From an uncultured Clostridia bacterium (GTDB lineage: Bacteria; Bacillota; Clostridia; Christensenellales; Aristaeellaceae): a DNA stretch of 64,000 nucleotides. The notes under the pieces were generated by a model. The model was not told the DNA's origin. It did not search any database and was given only the letters and a program-made list of their open reading frames with translations. The position numbers were made by a program, and so were the translations under genes. How positions within the stretch are numbered: position 1 is the stretch's first letter; each line of letters starts with the position of its first letter. Positions 33,053 through 41,944 of the stretch are shown piece by piece. The stretch is from the NCBI GenBank assembly GCA_934631025.1, contig CAKTXR010000001.1, positions 1 to 64,000 of the forward strand. The letters run 5' to 3'.

Positions 33053-34123
33053 TTATCGGTTTTCGTTGGTCTCGCGGACGGCGCGGCCGACGGCCTTGAG
33101 GATGGTATCGCCGTTGCCGACGGTCGGCTCGATGAAGCCGCCCTCGCCGTTCTCATTCCAGGCGTAGATGATGGCCAGATCGTCGCATACCCTGTCCGAA
33201 TGCGCCTTCATCCATGCGCCGGCTTCCTTGACGTGCTTATACTGCGTGTAGGGCGTGCGGTCGGGCGAATAGCAGCTGGGAACGCCGCCCAGCCCTCTGT
33301 AGGTGCTTTTGTCGGTTTCCTCCCACGGGCGGCAGTCCCAGCCGCCGTTCAGGCAGGGCAGATATTTGATGCGGCTGTGGGCGGCGAACATATCCCAGCA
33401 GTAGGCGTAATCGGCGCTGAGCTGCTCGAAGGGATAGATCAGGTTGTCGAAATCGCCCTTTTTGAGGTTCAGCCGGTGATAGTTGTAGCCGGAGAGCGCG
33501 TCGAAGCCCATCTCCTCCATGTCGCGGCAGTATTCGTCCCACTGCGCGGGATTGCGGGACGGCTCGAGCGTCTCCTCCTCGACGGGCAGTATGTGGCAGG
33601 AGGCCACCAGATACACGCCGGGCAGGCCGTTTTCGCGCGCCAGATCGTTGAGATAGGCGACGCATTTGCGGCACTCCTCATGGCCGCCCAGATCGGGCGC
33701 GAGGTTTTCGGGCGCGAATATCATGACGACCGGCCTGCCGTCCACCTTCAGCGCCTCGGGCGCGGTCAGATAGGGCAGTATCATGCGGCAGAAGTCCTCC
33801 CACTTATCGCGGAAGATGCGGCCGCCGTCGTGATTGGCCACGAGCAGGCAGAAGCTCATGCGGCTGCGGTTGCTCGCCTTCAGGAAGCGATCGACCGCGT
33901 CGTTCATGCCGCTGATCTTTCCGTGCTGCGGATAATACCAGTCGAAGGAGAAATACTCAAGCCCCGCGTCCGCAGCCAGGTCGATCTGCATTTCCATGTT
34001 GCTCACGGTGCTGCCCATCCAGCCCCAGACCGGCATACGGTTCGGAAATTCGTTCATCAGACGCTGCGTCCAGTGCGGCAGCGGCTGATACCAGCCGTCC
34101 CAATAATAAGCGCCCAGTCTCAT
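33053..34123 (-). CDS. GH99/WbsX-like glycosidase
   Basis: This 356-aa protein starts MRLGAYYWDGWYQP, typical of the GH99/GH71-like and WbsX TIM barrels (AYYxxWY). Conserved pieces include AADAGLEYFSFDWYYP, a VMIFAPENL strand, and the C-terminal AIIYAWNENGEGGFIEPT, in which WNE(N)xEGG is the usual catalytic-face motif. GH99 enzymes are endo-alpha-mannosidases; many bacterial relatives are uncharacterised. It has no signal peptide. It has its own promoter and is divergent from the phosphoesterase gene at 34287. Confidence 0.85.
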   Translation of the reverse strand: MRLGAYYWDGWYQPLPHWTQRLMNEFPNRMPVWGWMGSTVSNMEMQIDLAADAGLEYFSFDWYYPQHGKISGMNDAVDRFLKASNRSRMSFCLLVANHDGGRIFRDKWEDFCRMILPYLTAPEALKVDGRPVVMIFAPENLAPDLGGHEECRKCVAYLNDLARENGLPGVYLVASCHILPVEEETLEPSRNPAQWDEYCRDMEEMGFDALSGYNYHRLNLKKGDFDNLIYPFEQLSADYAYCWDMFAAHSRIKYLPCLNGGWDCRPWEETDKSTYRGLGGVPSCYSPDRTPYTQYKHVKEAGAWMKAHSDRVCDDLAIIYAWNENGEGGFIEPTVGNGDTILKAVGRAVRETNENR

Positions 34124-34171
34124 CGGTCAAAAACTCCTTTTTGCGATCATGATCGATCGATTTCAGCCCTC

Positions 34172-34200
34172 ATTATACGCCCTTCGCGCGCGCCTGTCAA
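34172..34200 (-). promoter_or_regulatory. Promoter of the GH99-like gene
   Basis: On the minus strand perfect TTGACA (34195-34200) and perfect TATAAT (34172-34177) boxes are 17 bp apart. This is full consensus, so high expression or a need for repression is likely. Confidence 0.88.
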
Positions 34201-34218
34201 AGACTTTCTGGCTGTCCC

Positions 34219-34247
34219 TTGCAATGGGGCGCGGCGGATGCTATAAT
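34219..34247 (+). promoter_or_regulatory. Promoter of the 34287 phosphoesterase gene
   Basis: TTGCAA (34219-34224) and TATAAT (34242-34247) are 17 bp apart. It is back-to-back with the GH99-like promoter, 18 bp away. Confidence 0.8.
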
Positions 34248-34286
34248 AGGCGGGAGCCGCAAAGGAACGTCAGGGGAGGAAACAAT

Positions 34287-35144
34287 ATGACCATCACGAA
34301 AACGCGCATTGAGATCGGGCTGGAGAAGCCCTTCCGCGCGCTGCATATGAGCGATAACCACATCGCGCTGGCCGACAATCGCGACGACGAGCGCAAAATA
34401 AAGCTGGCCGAAAGCCGCACCGCCGCATTCAATCACGGAAAGCCGGGCAACGTCGCCATGGAGGAATACGCGCTTCAGCTGGACTATGCGCGCAGCCATT
34501 GTCTGCCCGTGCTCTATACCGGCGATCTGTGCGACTTTGTGTCCTATAAAAACCTCGATTACGCGCGCGATACGCTGAAGGATATCGACTATTTCATGGC
34601 CGTGGGCAATCATGAGTTCAGCCTGTATGTGGGCGAGGCGTTTGAGGATCTGCCCTACAAGATGAAGAGCTTTGATCTGGTGCAGTCCTATTTCAGGAAC
34701 GATCTGCACTTTGACAGCCGCGTGATGGGCGGCGTGAATTTTGTCGCGCTGGACAACGGCTATTATCGCTTCGACGCGGATCAGCTCGCGCGCATGAAGC
34801 GGGAGATTGAAAAAGGCCTGCCCATCGTGCTGATGATGCACAATCCGCTGCACACGCAGCAGCTTTACGACGAGATGATGACGAATAGAAAGCAGCCCTG
34901 CGCCTACCTGACCGGTACGCCCGACGCGTTGATGACCGGCTACGACGAATACCGCTTCCGTCAGCAGCGCTCCGATGCGGACACCATGGCGTTCATCGAT
35001 TATATCTATACGCAGCCGCTGATCAAAGCGGTGCTGGCGGGGCATCTGCACTTCAATTATGAAACGCGCCTGCCCTCGGGCATCATGCAGTATGTCACGG
35101 GCGGCGGGTATTGCGGGGATACGCGGGAAATTGAGTTTGCGTAA
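34287..35144 (+). CDS. Calcineurin-like metallophosphoesterase
   Basis: The start is the ATG at 34287 behind GGGGAGG, giving 285 aa. All family motifs are present: HMSDNHI (residues about 20-26), YTGDLCDF, VGNHEFS, MMHNPLH and AGHLHFNYE. It resembles intracellular phosphodiesterases that use two metals, and the substrate is not predictable. Divergence from the GH99-like gene with adjacent promoters hints at joint regulation, and polysaccharide lyase neighbours raise the possibility of sugar-phosphate substrates. That is inference. Confidence 0.9.
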   Translation: MTITKTRIEIGLEKPFRALHMSDNHIALADNRDDERKIKLAESRTAAFNHGKPGNVAMEEYALQLDYARSHCLPVLYTGDLCDFVSYKNLDYARDTLKDIDYFMAVGNHEFSLYVGEAFEDLPYKMKSFDLVQSYFRNDLHFDSRVMGGVNFVALDNGYYRFDADQLARMKREIEKGLPIVLMMHNPLHTQQLYDEMMTNRKQPCAYLTGTPDALMTGYDEYRFRQQRSDADTMAFIDYIYTQPLIKAVLAGHLHFNYETRLPSGIMQYVTGGGYCGDTREIEFA

Positions 35145-35164
35145 GCAACGGCCATATATAAGCA

Positions 35165-35208
35165 GGCTCCTCTATGCTTCAACGGGAGTGGAAGCGGGAG
35201 GAGCCTTT
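35165..35208 (+). terminator. Hairpin after the phosphoesterase gene
   Basis: GGCTCCTC (35165-35172) pairs with GAGGAGCC (35198-35205), followed by TTT. The T-run is short and the loop is partly structured. Confidence 0.6.
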
Positions 35209-35222
35209 GACATACGGGGGCG

Positions 35223-36656
35223 TTAATTATGAAAGCGAATGGAATAGAGATCGGCTTCGCGCAGTCGAACCTCAAGACGCACAGGATGGCCTGAGTTCTT
35301 GAGAATGGCATCGTCTCCAAAGCGGATTTTACGCTGCGTTGAATTTCCAAAGTATTCGCTGCTCTCATGGCGATTTCCGGCGGAATCGATCAATGTGAAA
35401 TAGGCATATCCGCGCGCTGAGGTTGAAAAATTCACGGTGAGTGCGCCGCCTTTATAGGTGAATTCCTTCGTCAGGATACGATGCTCCTGAGCGCCCGCGT
35501 GGAGCGAGACGAAGCCGTCGCGGCGCAGCGTATAGCGGTAGAGCCGCACCGGTCGCATCCAAGAATCCTCGCCTGCATAGAACGACATTTCAGGATCTTC
35601 ACCCTCAATATCTGAGGGCGTTTCGATTATGCCATAGGCGAAATAGCAGTCGCCATAAGTCCAGTTACGGCCGTTTTCTGGATTGGGAGACGCCCACGCT
35701 TCATCGTATTTTTTGAAGTCAACGCCGTTTCGGGAGGTCATGAACAGCGCGTCGGTGACGACCAGGCCGTAGCGTCCGCAGTCCCTCATGCGCTCAAGGC
35801 GCTGTTCTTTGCCGCATAGTTCGTTGAAACTGTCGTTCCAGGCGACGCGTTCCACATATCGCGTCGGCAGACCTACCAGAATATGCGGCGCACGATAGTA
35901 GGGCTGAACGTTGTTCGTATAGAGCGGAAAGTCCTCCGCGTCGCCGTAATTCAGCGGCGCAGGCTCTGACCAGCTGATGAAATCCTCGGACTCCATATAG
36001 CGGATGTCGCGGATGTCGTTGCCGGTGGAAGAGCACGGCGCGCCTTCGGGCGCAGTGTGGAAGGATCGGAAATAGCAGCGGTATTTCTGAGCGGTTTTGT
36101 CCCAGAAGGCGACGTTGACTGAATCGAAAAATCCTTCCCGCGTGATGAGATGATCGCGGGTAAAGTGAATACCGTCCGGACTGACATAGGCGTATAATCC
36201 CCAAGAGGGCGACTCACGTCCGCCGCCCTCGTTGTACAGCACGACGGCCTTGTAGCGCTCACCGTCTCTGCAGCGCGGGTTTTCATCCTTGAACGCCATG
36301 AAATTGTCTATGACAGGATTCTGCGTTTGATCAAGTATGATATTGTTGGCCTTTGAGCCGTTAAATTCGCAGATCCCCAGTTGGGGTTTATGCCACGTAA
36401 GGCCGTCACGGCTCTCGGCATAGCAGACGACGGGTGGATTTTTCCTGTATGACCAGCCCAGATAGTACATCCTGTAGCGGTCGTCGTCGTGAAGTATGAT
36501 GAAATAATTGGACATATCGCCTTCCCATGGCGCGTCGAAGGTCATGAGATGTTCACGCCGGCGCGGCGCGTGGAGGCGAATTTCCGCCGTGGTGGCGTTC
36601 ATGTCCAATAGCTGCTGATCGAAGAAGCATTCGAGTCTGTCGGCGATAGAGAACAT
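35223..36656 (-). CDS. Beta-propeller glycosidase-like protein with C-terminal beta domain
   Basis: The start is the ATG at 36656 with AAGGAGAT upstream, giving 477 aa. Repeated blade motifs (YRMYYLGW, VCYAESRDGLTW, KYRCYFRSF, FMTSRNGVDF, MSFYAGE) resemble GH32/GH43-type propellers. The last ~110 residues form a beta-sandwich-like segment. I cannot assign a family, and catalytic residues are not clear. It has no signal peptide. Its base composition is visibly less GC-biased than neighbouring genes, and a broken XRE regulator lies next to it, which may mark acquired DNA. Confidence 0.75.
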   Translation of the reverse strand: MFSIADRLECFFDQQLLDMNATTAEIRLHAPRRREHLMTFDAPWEGDMSNYFIILHDDDRYRMYYLGWSYRKNPPVVCYAESRDGLTWHKPQLGICEFNGSKANNIILDQTQNPVIDNFMAFKDENPRCRDGERYKAVVLYNEGGGRESPSWGLYAYVSPDGIHFTRDHLITREGFFDSVNVAFWDKTAQKYRCYFRSFHTAPEGAPCSSTGNDIRDIRYMESEDFISWSEPAPLNYGDAEDFPLYTNNVQPYYRAPHILVGLPTRYVERVAWNDSFNELCGKEQRLERMRDCGRYGLVVTDALFMTSRNGVDFKKYDEAWASPNPENGRNWTYGDCYFAYGIIETPSDIEGEDPEMSFYAGEDSWMRPVRLYRYTLRRDGFVSLHAGAQEHRILTKEFTYKGGALTVNFSTSARGYAYFTLIDSAGNRHESSEYFGNSTQRKIRFGDDAILKNSGHPVRLEVRLREADLYSIRFHN

Positions 36657-36693
36657 GGCTGATCTCCTTTCGTTCGATTGTTTAGTCGCGCTC

Positions 36694-36722
36694 ATTATAG
36701 CATGATACGAAAAGAGGGGCAA
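36694..36722 (-). promoter_or_regulatory. Promoter of the 35223-36656 gene
   Basis: On the minus strand TTGCCC (36717-36722) and a perfect TATAAT (36694-36699) are 17 bp apart. Confidence 0.7.
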
Positions 36723-36773
36723 GGTCATGGCAGGACATCTTTGCACACGGAAGGCCGGTTTTGTAAATCTGCC

Positions 36774-36896
36774 TTGACAAACGGACGGTGGCTGGACGTG
36801 CTGATCGCGCTGGCGCGGTATTACAAAACGTCGGCGGATTATCTGCTCGGCCTGACCGACGAGCGCAAGCCCTATCCTGAAAGCAAAAAGCGATAA
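36774..36896 (+). pseudogene. Remnant of an XRE/Cro-type helix-turn-helix regulator
   Basis: The reading frame encodes LDVLIALARYYKTSADYLLG followed by LTDERKPYPE. This is the typical C-terminal end of small XRE regulators, just after the HTH core. No HTH or plausible start lies upstream; the preceding frame is unrelated sequence running into the promoter of the divergent gene. It therefore looks like a decayed, 5'-truncated gene. Confidence 0.7.
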
Positions 36897-36947
36897 AAAA
36901 GCCGGCTCCGATCCGCGGATCACAAAATGTGAGTGCGAATCGGAGCC
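36895..36947 (-). terminator. Terminator of the L,D-transpeptidase gene
   Basis: GGCTCCGAT (36904-36912) pairs with ATCGGAGCC (36939-36947). On the minus strand a T-run follows (36900-36895). Confidence 0.8.
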
Positions 36948-36960
36948 GTGATTTATGCCC

Positions 36961-38223
36961 TTATACCACCTTGACCGTCGTTCCGGCGGGGCAGTTGGTG
37001 TAGATCCACTTCGCGTCATCGACCGACAGGCGTACGCAGCCGTGGGAGGCCTTCGTGCCCAGCTTGTAGAGCGAGCCGGCGATCAGGCTGCTTTCGTTCG
37101 AGTCGGTGTAGAGCACGGAATGAAAGAGTATGCTGCCGTTGATGCGGTAGAGATATTGTCCCCATACGTCGTATTTCGGGAAGTAGCCCCAGCGCGCCAC
37201 GGGCGACGTGGTCGTGAACGTGCCCTTGGGCGTGGGCGTCGCGTCCTTGCCGGTGGAGCAGACCATCGTGCGCACGAGGTTCGAATAGCCGCCCGTGGCC
37301 TTGTCGTAGGAGTAGGCGTAGACGCGCTGCTTCGAGGTGTCGATCTTGAGCAGATAGGGCCTGGCGGGCTTCACATAGCGCTTTGCGCCGCCCGAGAAGA
37401 GCAGCCGCTGCGTCTTTTCGCCGGCCACGCCGTCCGCGCCCAGGCCGTTCGAGGACTGGAACGAGCGAATGGCCGAGACGGTCTTGCTGCCCGCGTCGCC
37501 GTCCGCCGCGCCGCTCAGATAGCCCAGCGCGATCAGGCGGGTCTGCACGCGTTCGGTTTCAAGGCCCTTCGAGCCGTTTGCCACCGTCTCCCGATAGACG
37601 GAAAAACCGCCCTCGTTCAGGAAATCCCACAGCGCCTGATCGACCGCGCCGGAATAGGCGGGCGTTTCTTCAGCGGGCTTGCGAGTATCCTGAGGGGCGG
37701 TTTCTTCCGTATTGTCGTTGTCGTTATGGGCGTTGTCGCTGATATTGTCATCGATGCTGTCATCAGGTTCCGCGGCGGGCGAGCCGGGATCCTCGTCCGG
37801 CTGGGCTTCGTCGCTTAGCTGGGCGCTCAGCACGGCCTGCTCCTGACGGTTCAGTTCGTCCAGATAGGCTTGCAGCTTCTGAACGCCGGCTTTTGTTTTC
37901 GCGCCATACTGGCCGTCCGCGCCGCCGGTCATGAAGCCGTATTCGCGCAGAAGCGTTTGAAGCGTTTTGACGTCTTCGCCGGACGAGCCGCTCTGCATGA
38001 CTGGCTCGGGCGTGGGTTCGGGCGTAGGCTCCGGCGTGGGTTCAGGGGTAGGGGCCTGCGTGGGTGCTTTGGTAATGGATGAAACGAGCTGTCCCGTCTG
38101 CGCCGCGCTGCCGCTCTTTACGTCCTCGGGCAGCGGCGCGTTCACCTCTATGAGCGTGTACCGCACCAGAGCCAACGCGACGAGCGCAATGACGACGGCT
38201 GCGAATATGAGCTTCTTTTTCAT
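36961..38223 (-). CDS. L,D-transpeptidase (YkuD) with two peptidoglycan-binding domains
   Basis: This 420-aa protein has an N-terminal membrane anchor (MKKKLIFAAVVIALVALALV), then a Thr-Pro-Glu-Pro repeat linker (about 55-75). A first PG-binding repeat follows (GEDVKTLQTLLREYGFMTGGADGQYG), then an acidic linker, and a second PG-binding repeat (LETERVQTRLIALGYLSGAADG). The YkuD catalytic domain ends with the HX..SHGCVRLS motif that holds the nucleophilic Cys. It forms 3-3 peptidoglycan cross-links or modifies the wall or spore cortex outside the membrane. Its layout is ordinary for clostridia. Confidence 0.93.
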   Translation of the reverse strand: MKKKLIFAAVVIALVALALVRYTLIEVNAPLPEDVKSGSAAQTGQLVSSITKAPTQAPTPEPTPEPTPEPTPEPVMQSGSSGEDVKTLQTLLREYGFMTGGADGQYGAKTKAGVQKLQAYLDELNRQEQAVLSAQLSDEAQPDEDPGSPAAEPDDSIDDNISDNAHNDNDNTEETAPQDTRKPAEETPAYSGAVDQALWDFLNEGGFSVYRETVANGSKGLETERVQTRLIALGYLSGAADGDAGSKTVSAIRSFQSSNGLGADGVAGEKTQRLLFSGGAKRYVKPARPYLLKIDTSKQRVYAYSYDKATGGYSNLVRTMVCSTGKDATPTPKGTFTTTSPVARWGYFPKYDVWGQYLYRINGSILFHSVLYTDSNESSLIAGSLYKLGTKASHGCVRLSVDDAKWIYTNCPAGTTVKVV

Positions 38224-38374
38224 AATGCGCGATTCCTCCGATCATGGTCCGTTTGAGTTACGCTTGTCAGACGCGGCGGTTCAAATAAAAGTTTCATAAA
38301 CATATCAGTTTGCATTTATTCTCATTTGCGGCATATGCTGCCGCGAGGAGGCGGGGCGGCAGGGCGTATAACGG

Positions 38375-38408
38375 CCGCAAGCGCCGAATCGTCTGTCGGC
38401 GCTTGCGG
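38375..38408 (-). terminator. Hairpin after the GtaA-like gene
   Basis: A perfect 13-bp stem (38375-38387 with 38396-38408) with an 8-nt loop lies just past the stop codon at 38428. It has no T-run, so it may rather protect the mRNA end. Confidence 0.6.
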
Positions 38409-38427
38409 AAGAAGACGCGAATGACGC

Positions 38428-40455
38428 TTATTTATTCGTCCATTTGTCCATCAAAAGCGGCATATAGAGTCCGCCCTGAACGCTGCGGCCGATGAAGTGG
38501 ACATAGCGGCCGGTCGATGTGTAATACCAGTCGGAGAAGGCCACGCGCGTGTCGCTGTCGTGCAGATATTCCGCGATGGGATGGATGAGCGCGCGGAATG
38601 TCTCGTTGTCGGCCATGGACGCGGCCCAGAGTATCCAGTCGGACTTGGTGTAGTCGGAGCGGGAATCGAGCGGCAGGCCGTATTTATTCATGCGCGGCAG
38701 ATAGCTCTTCGTCTCGCGCTCATAGAACGCATCCGGCAGCAGCTCAAGGCCGAGCAGCTTGTCCCAGACGAGGTTGTACTTCATGCTCCAGCCCTGTTTG
38801 TCGAACGTGAGATAGGTGGAGCCGTCGCCGGCGGAGGCGCGCTCGAGCCAGCTCTTCGCCATTTCACGCGCCTTGTCCATATAGCGCGCATAGTCGGCCT
38901 CGTCGCCCAGGCCGCGGCGGATGAGCGCGTAGGCCGCCACGCCGCAGACCGCCTTGGCGGACAGATTGATGTTGCGCGCCAGATGCCCCGCGAAATCGTC
39001 GGTGCAGAGCTGCTCGCCCGGATCCTCGCCGAACTCGATCAGATAGCGCACCCATTTCTCCAGCACGGGCATATAGGCGCGCTCGAGCGAATAGTCGCCG
39101 TCCACGCGGGAGGCGGCGCAGAGCATGATCAGCATATTGCCGCATTCCTCAACGGGCATCTGGCTGCGCAGCGCGTACGCGTCGGCCGTGGCGGGATAGA
39201 GATACAGCGGCGGATAGACCAGCCCGTGTACGAAGCTGCCGGGACGGTTCTTGTAGCCGTAGACCTGGCCGGTGGCGTGCGGATAGCGTCCCACGTCGTG
39301 CGGCGCGAAGTCGAACGGCCAGACCGGCAGCGAGGCGAACTTGAGGATCGGGCGGCACATACCGCGCACGAATTCCGGATTATAGAGCAGGAACAGAGGG
39401 ATGGAGGGATAGCTCACGTCCACCGTGCCGATGCAGCCGTTGGAATCGTTCTCCTTGGAGAGGAACACCATGTCGCCGTGCTCGTCGGCGATCAGCTTGT
39501 GCGCGCCGATGGAATGGCGGTAGGCCGCCGAGGCGATCAGCTGGTAGTCCTCGCCGCCGCGCTCGAACGCCGCCTTTTGCAGAGATTCATCCAGCGCGCG
39601 GCACTCGGCGAGCAGCTCGCCGCGCTGCGTGCGGAAGGCGGAAATCGCGTCCAGTATGGTCTTGCCGTTTCGCGCATAGTAGGCGGGGGTCAGGCGGCCG
39701 AAGTAGTTGATCGAGGCCACGTCGTCATAGGCGGCGTAGACGTGCATGGTCAGCGTCGTCTTTTCATCGACAGCGCCGCTCTTTTCGGCGCTCAGGCCGC
39801 TTTCGCAGGCGTGAACGTCGTCCTCGCCGGCCAGATAGGCATAGCCCCAGTCGATGGAGATGTGGTCGCCGCTGTGGCCGGCAAAGCCCTGATGCAGGCG
39901 GCCCATATAGGCGATATTCAGCGCGGCCATGCGGTAGGAATCGCGCATCATGGCCGGCTTTTCGGTGCAGGCGTAGGAGGGATCAAGGCTCTTGTCGAAC
40001 TTTTCCTTCTTTTCGGGGTCGGTCGGAATATCGCGCTGCGTGTAGCACAGCCGATCGTCCATGAAGAAGCTCAGCGACACATCGTGCGCCTTTCCGTCCG
40101 CGCTTTCGGCGGTCATGTCCACATAGGTCACGGGCATGGACAGCACGTCCGGCCGGTCGAGCAGCAGCGGCGTGGTGAAGGCGACGTTTACGCGCACGCC
40201 GGATGCGATGAGAGAGGAGCGTGTGCAGGTGGGCGTGACCTCGAGGGACTCGGTCTGCATGGCCTCGTCCGCGTTCACGCCGAGGAAGCGGTACGCCTTT
40301 CCATCGATCACGGCCAGGCCGAGCAGCGGCTTTTCCTCGCCGGCCCAGTGGGTGGGCACGGCGTCGGTCAGCCGGTCGGCCGCGCACCAGATGGAGAAAT
40401 AGGGATCGTTGACAATCAGGGGCAGCGCCGGAAGGCGATCCATTCGAGCGGTCAT
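38428..40455 (-). CDS. Glutaminase A-like protein (DUF4965/DUF5127 six-hairpin family)
   Basis: The start is the ATG at 40455 with GGGAGG upstream, giving 675 aa. It reads as a GtaA-family protein: an N-terminal beta-sandwich (PALPLIVNDPYFSIWCAADRLTD) and a C-terminal alpha/alpha-barrel (LCTDDFAGHLARNINLSAKAVCGVAAYA; YYTSTGRYVHFIGRSVQGGLY). Fungal homologues are annotated as glutaminases, but the fold is that of six-hairpin glycosidases, so a glycosidase role is possible here. No signal peptide is seen, whereas the fungal enzymes are secreted. It is divergent from the DNA methyltransferase gene. Confidence 0.85.
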   Translation of the reverse strand: MTARMDRLPALPLIVNDPYFSIWCAADRLTDAVPTHWAGEEKPLLGLAVIDGKAYRFLGVNADEAMQTESLEVTPTCTRSSLIASGVRVNVAFTTPLLLDRPDVLSMPVTYVDMTAESADGKAHDVSLSFFMDDRLCYTQRDIPTDPEKKEKFDKSLDPSYACTEKPAMMRDSYRMAALNIAYMGRLHQGFAGHSGDHISIDWGYAYLAGEDDVHACESGLSAEKSGAVDEKTTLTMHVYAAYDDVASINYFGRLTPAYYARNGKTILDAISAFRTQRGELLAECRALDESLQKAAFERGGEDYQLIASAAYRHSIGAHKLIADEHGDMVFLSKENDSNGCIGTVDVSYPSIPLFLLYNPEFVRGMCRPILKFASLPVWPFDFAPHDVGRYPHATGQVYGYKNRPGSFVHGLVYPPLYLYPATADAYALRSQMPVEECGNMLIMLCAASRVDGDYSLERAYMPVLEKWVRYLIEFGEDPGEQLCTDDFAGHLARNINLSAKAVCGVAAYALIRRGLGDEADYARYMDKAREMAKSWLERASAGDGSTYLTFDKQGWSMKYNLVWDKLLGLELLPDAFYERETKSYLPRMNKYGLPLDSRSDYTKSDWILWAASMADNETFRALIHPIAEYLHDSDTRVAFSDWYYTSTGRYVHFIGRSVQGGLYMPLLMDKWTNK

Positions 40456-40525
40456 AAAAGCAGTTCCTCCCATAAATAAGTAAAAATGGGGCAGCGGCGG
40501 GCGGTAAATCCCGCGGCGCATTCCT

Positions 40526-40554
40526 ATTATCATAAAAAACGGCGCAAATGTCAA
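40526..40554 (-). promoter_or_regulatory. Promoter of the GtaA-like gene
   Basis: On the minus strand a perfect TTGACA (40549-40554) and GATAAT (40526-40531) are 17 bp apart. Confidence 0.75.
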
Positions 40555-40603
40555 TCCCCGCGCCGACAAAATGCGAAAACAAACATAAAATTGCAAAAAA
40601 CGC

Positions 40604-40632
40604 GTGACGGCGGCGGGAAAATAATATATAAT
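40604..40632 (+). promoter_or_regulatory. Promoter of the DNA methyltransferase gene
   Basis: GTGACG (40604-40609) and a perfect TATAAT (40627-40632) are 17 bp apart, in a notably AT-rich stretch. Confidence 0.6.
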
Positions 40633-40668
40633 AGAAAAAAGCGACGATTGTGACAGGGAGTGAACCGT

Positions 40669-41928
40669 ATGCAGCTTCGGCAGGTCAACATCTGGCGGGA
40701 GGAGCAGGCCGGAAAGGGGCCGGGCAGTGAAATGCGCGTGGGCGATGTGCGCGCGCTGCTGCCGGGCCTGATCGAGCAGTACGCTTCTCAGGTGCAGGTG
40801 GTCTATCTCGATCCGCCCTTTAGAACCGGCCAGGTCTTTTCCATGCGCGCGCGCGTGGGCGAAAAGGAATGGAAGAGCGGCGCGGGCTCGCTGGTGCAGG
40901 CCGTCTACCGCGACGATATGGAGCGCGGCGCGTATATGGAGATGATGCGCGAGGTGCTCTCCGGCGCGCGGGAGTTGCTCAGCGACAGCGGCGTGATCTA
41001 CGTTCATGTCGACTATCATATGTACGCCTACATTCGCCTTTTGATGGACGAAATCTTCGGCGAGAGCAATTTCCTCAACGAGATTATCTGGTCGTATCAG
41101 ACCGGTGGACGGGCGCGGCGCTTCTTCAGCCGCAAGCACGACGTGATACTGTTCTACCGCAAGGGGCGCAAGTATTACTTCAATCTGGAGGGCGTGCCGG
41201 TTTCTCGGCTGGACACGCGGCGCAACCACATGAAGCGCCATGTGGACGCGGACGGCCGCGTCTACCGCTCGATCAAATCGGGCGGAAAGATCTATACATA
41301 CTATGACGACGAGCCGGCCTTCCCCGGCGACGTGTGGGATGACGTGAGCCACCTCCAGCAGAAGGATCCTCAGCGCACCGGCTACGATACGCAGAAGCCG
41401 CTGCGCCTGCTCGAACGCGTGATCCTCAGCAGCAGCCGGCCGGGCGATCTGGTCTGCGATCTGTTTTCCGGATCGGGCACGACGCTCGAGGCGGCCTGGC
41501 TGAACGGACGGCGCTCGATCGGCGTGGACATGAGCGGCCATGCGCTCGAGACCACCCGCCGCCGCATGAACGGCGCGGAGATCGCCTGTACCGCCCCCGA
41601 ATGCGCCGGCGCGCCCGAGGCCGAGGCCGACATGGAGGCGGGCATCGCCTATTACGACGTGCGGCTTAATCGCTATGAGATCGAGCCGGGCGTGTGCGCC
41701 AGAACGTTTTCCGGACTGGACGCGGTGGACAACTGGTCGGTGGGCTATCTGCGCGGCGGCGTTTACAAGAGCGAGGCCGCCAGCTTCCGCCTGCGCCAGA
41801 AGCCCGCGCTGGACACGGTGCTTCAGCTGCCCGTGCTGGAGGGCAAGCCCTGCCTGCGCATCGGCGACGTGATGGGGCGGCATTTCTACTATCTGCTGGA
41901 CGGCGAAAACGCGGACGGCATTTTTTAA
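40669..41928 (+). CDS. DNA methyltransferase, beta class (CcrM-like order), orphan
   Basis: The start is the ATG at 40669, 8 nt after GGGAG, giving 419 aa. The catalytic motif IV (DPPF, 48-51) comes before the AdoMet motif I (FSGSGTT, 266-272), the beta-class order shared by CcrM and type III Mod enzymes. GYDTQKPLRLLERVI is motif X-like, just before motif I, and a RNHMKRHVDADGRVYRS region between may read the target base. The C-terminal ~130 residues are extra and unrecognised. No endonuclease gene lies near, so it may be regulatory or self-protecting. A 188-aa gene follows after 16 nt. Confidence 0.88.
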   Translation: MQLRQVNIWREEQAGKGPGSEMRVGDVRALLPGLIEQYASQVQVVYLDPPFRTGQVFSMRARVGEKEWKSGAGSLVQAVYRDDMERGAYMEMMREVLSGARELLSDSGVIYVHVDYHMYAYIRLLMDEIFGESNFLNEIIWSYQTGGRARRFFSRKHDVILFYRKGRKYYFNLEGVPVSRLDTRRNHMKRHVDADGRVYRSIKSGGKIYTYYDDEPAFPGDVWDDVSHLQQKDPQRTGYDTQKPLRLLERVILSSSRPGDLVCDLFSGSGTTLEAAWLNGRRSIGVDMSGHALETTRRRMNGAEIACTAPECAGAPEAEADMEAGIAYYDVRLNRYEIEPGVCARTFSGLDAVDNWSVGYLRGGVYKSEAASFRLRQKPALDTVLQLPVLEGKPCLRIGDVMGRHFYYLLDGENADGIF

Positions 41929-41944
41929 GGAGATCAGGAAACGT

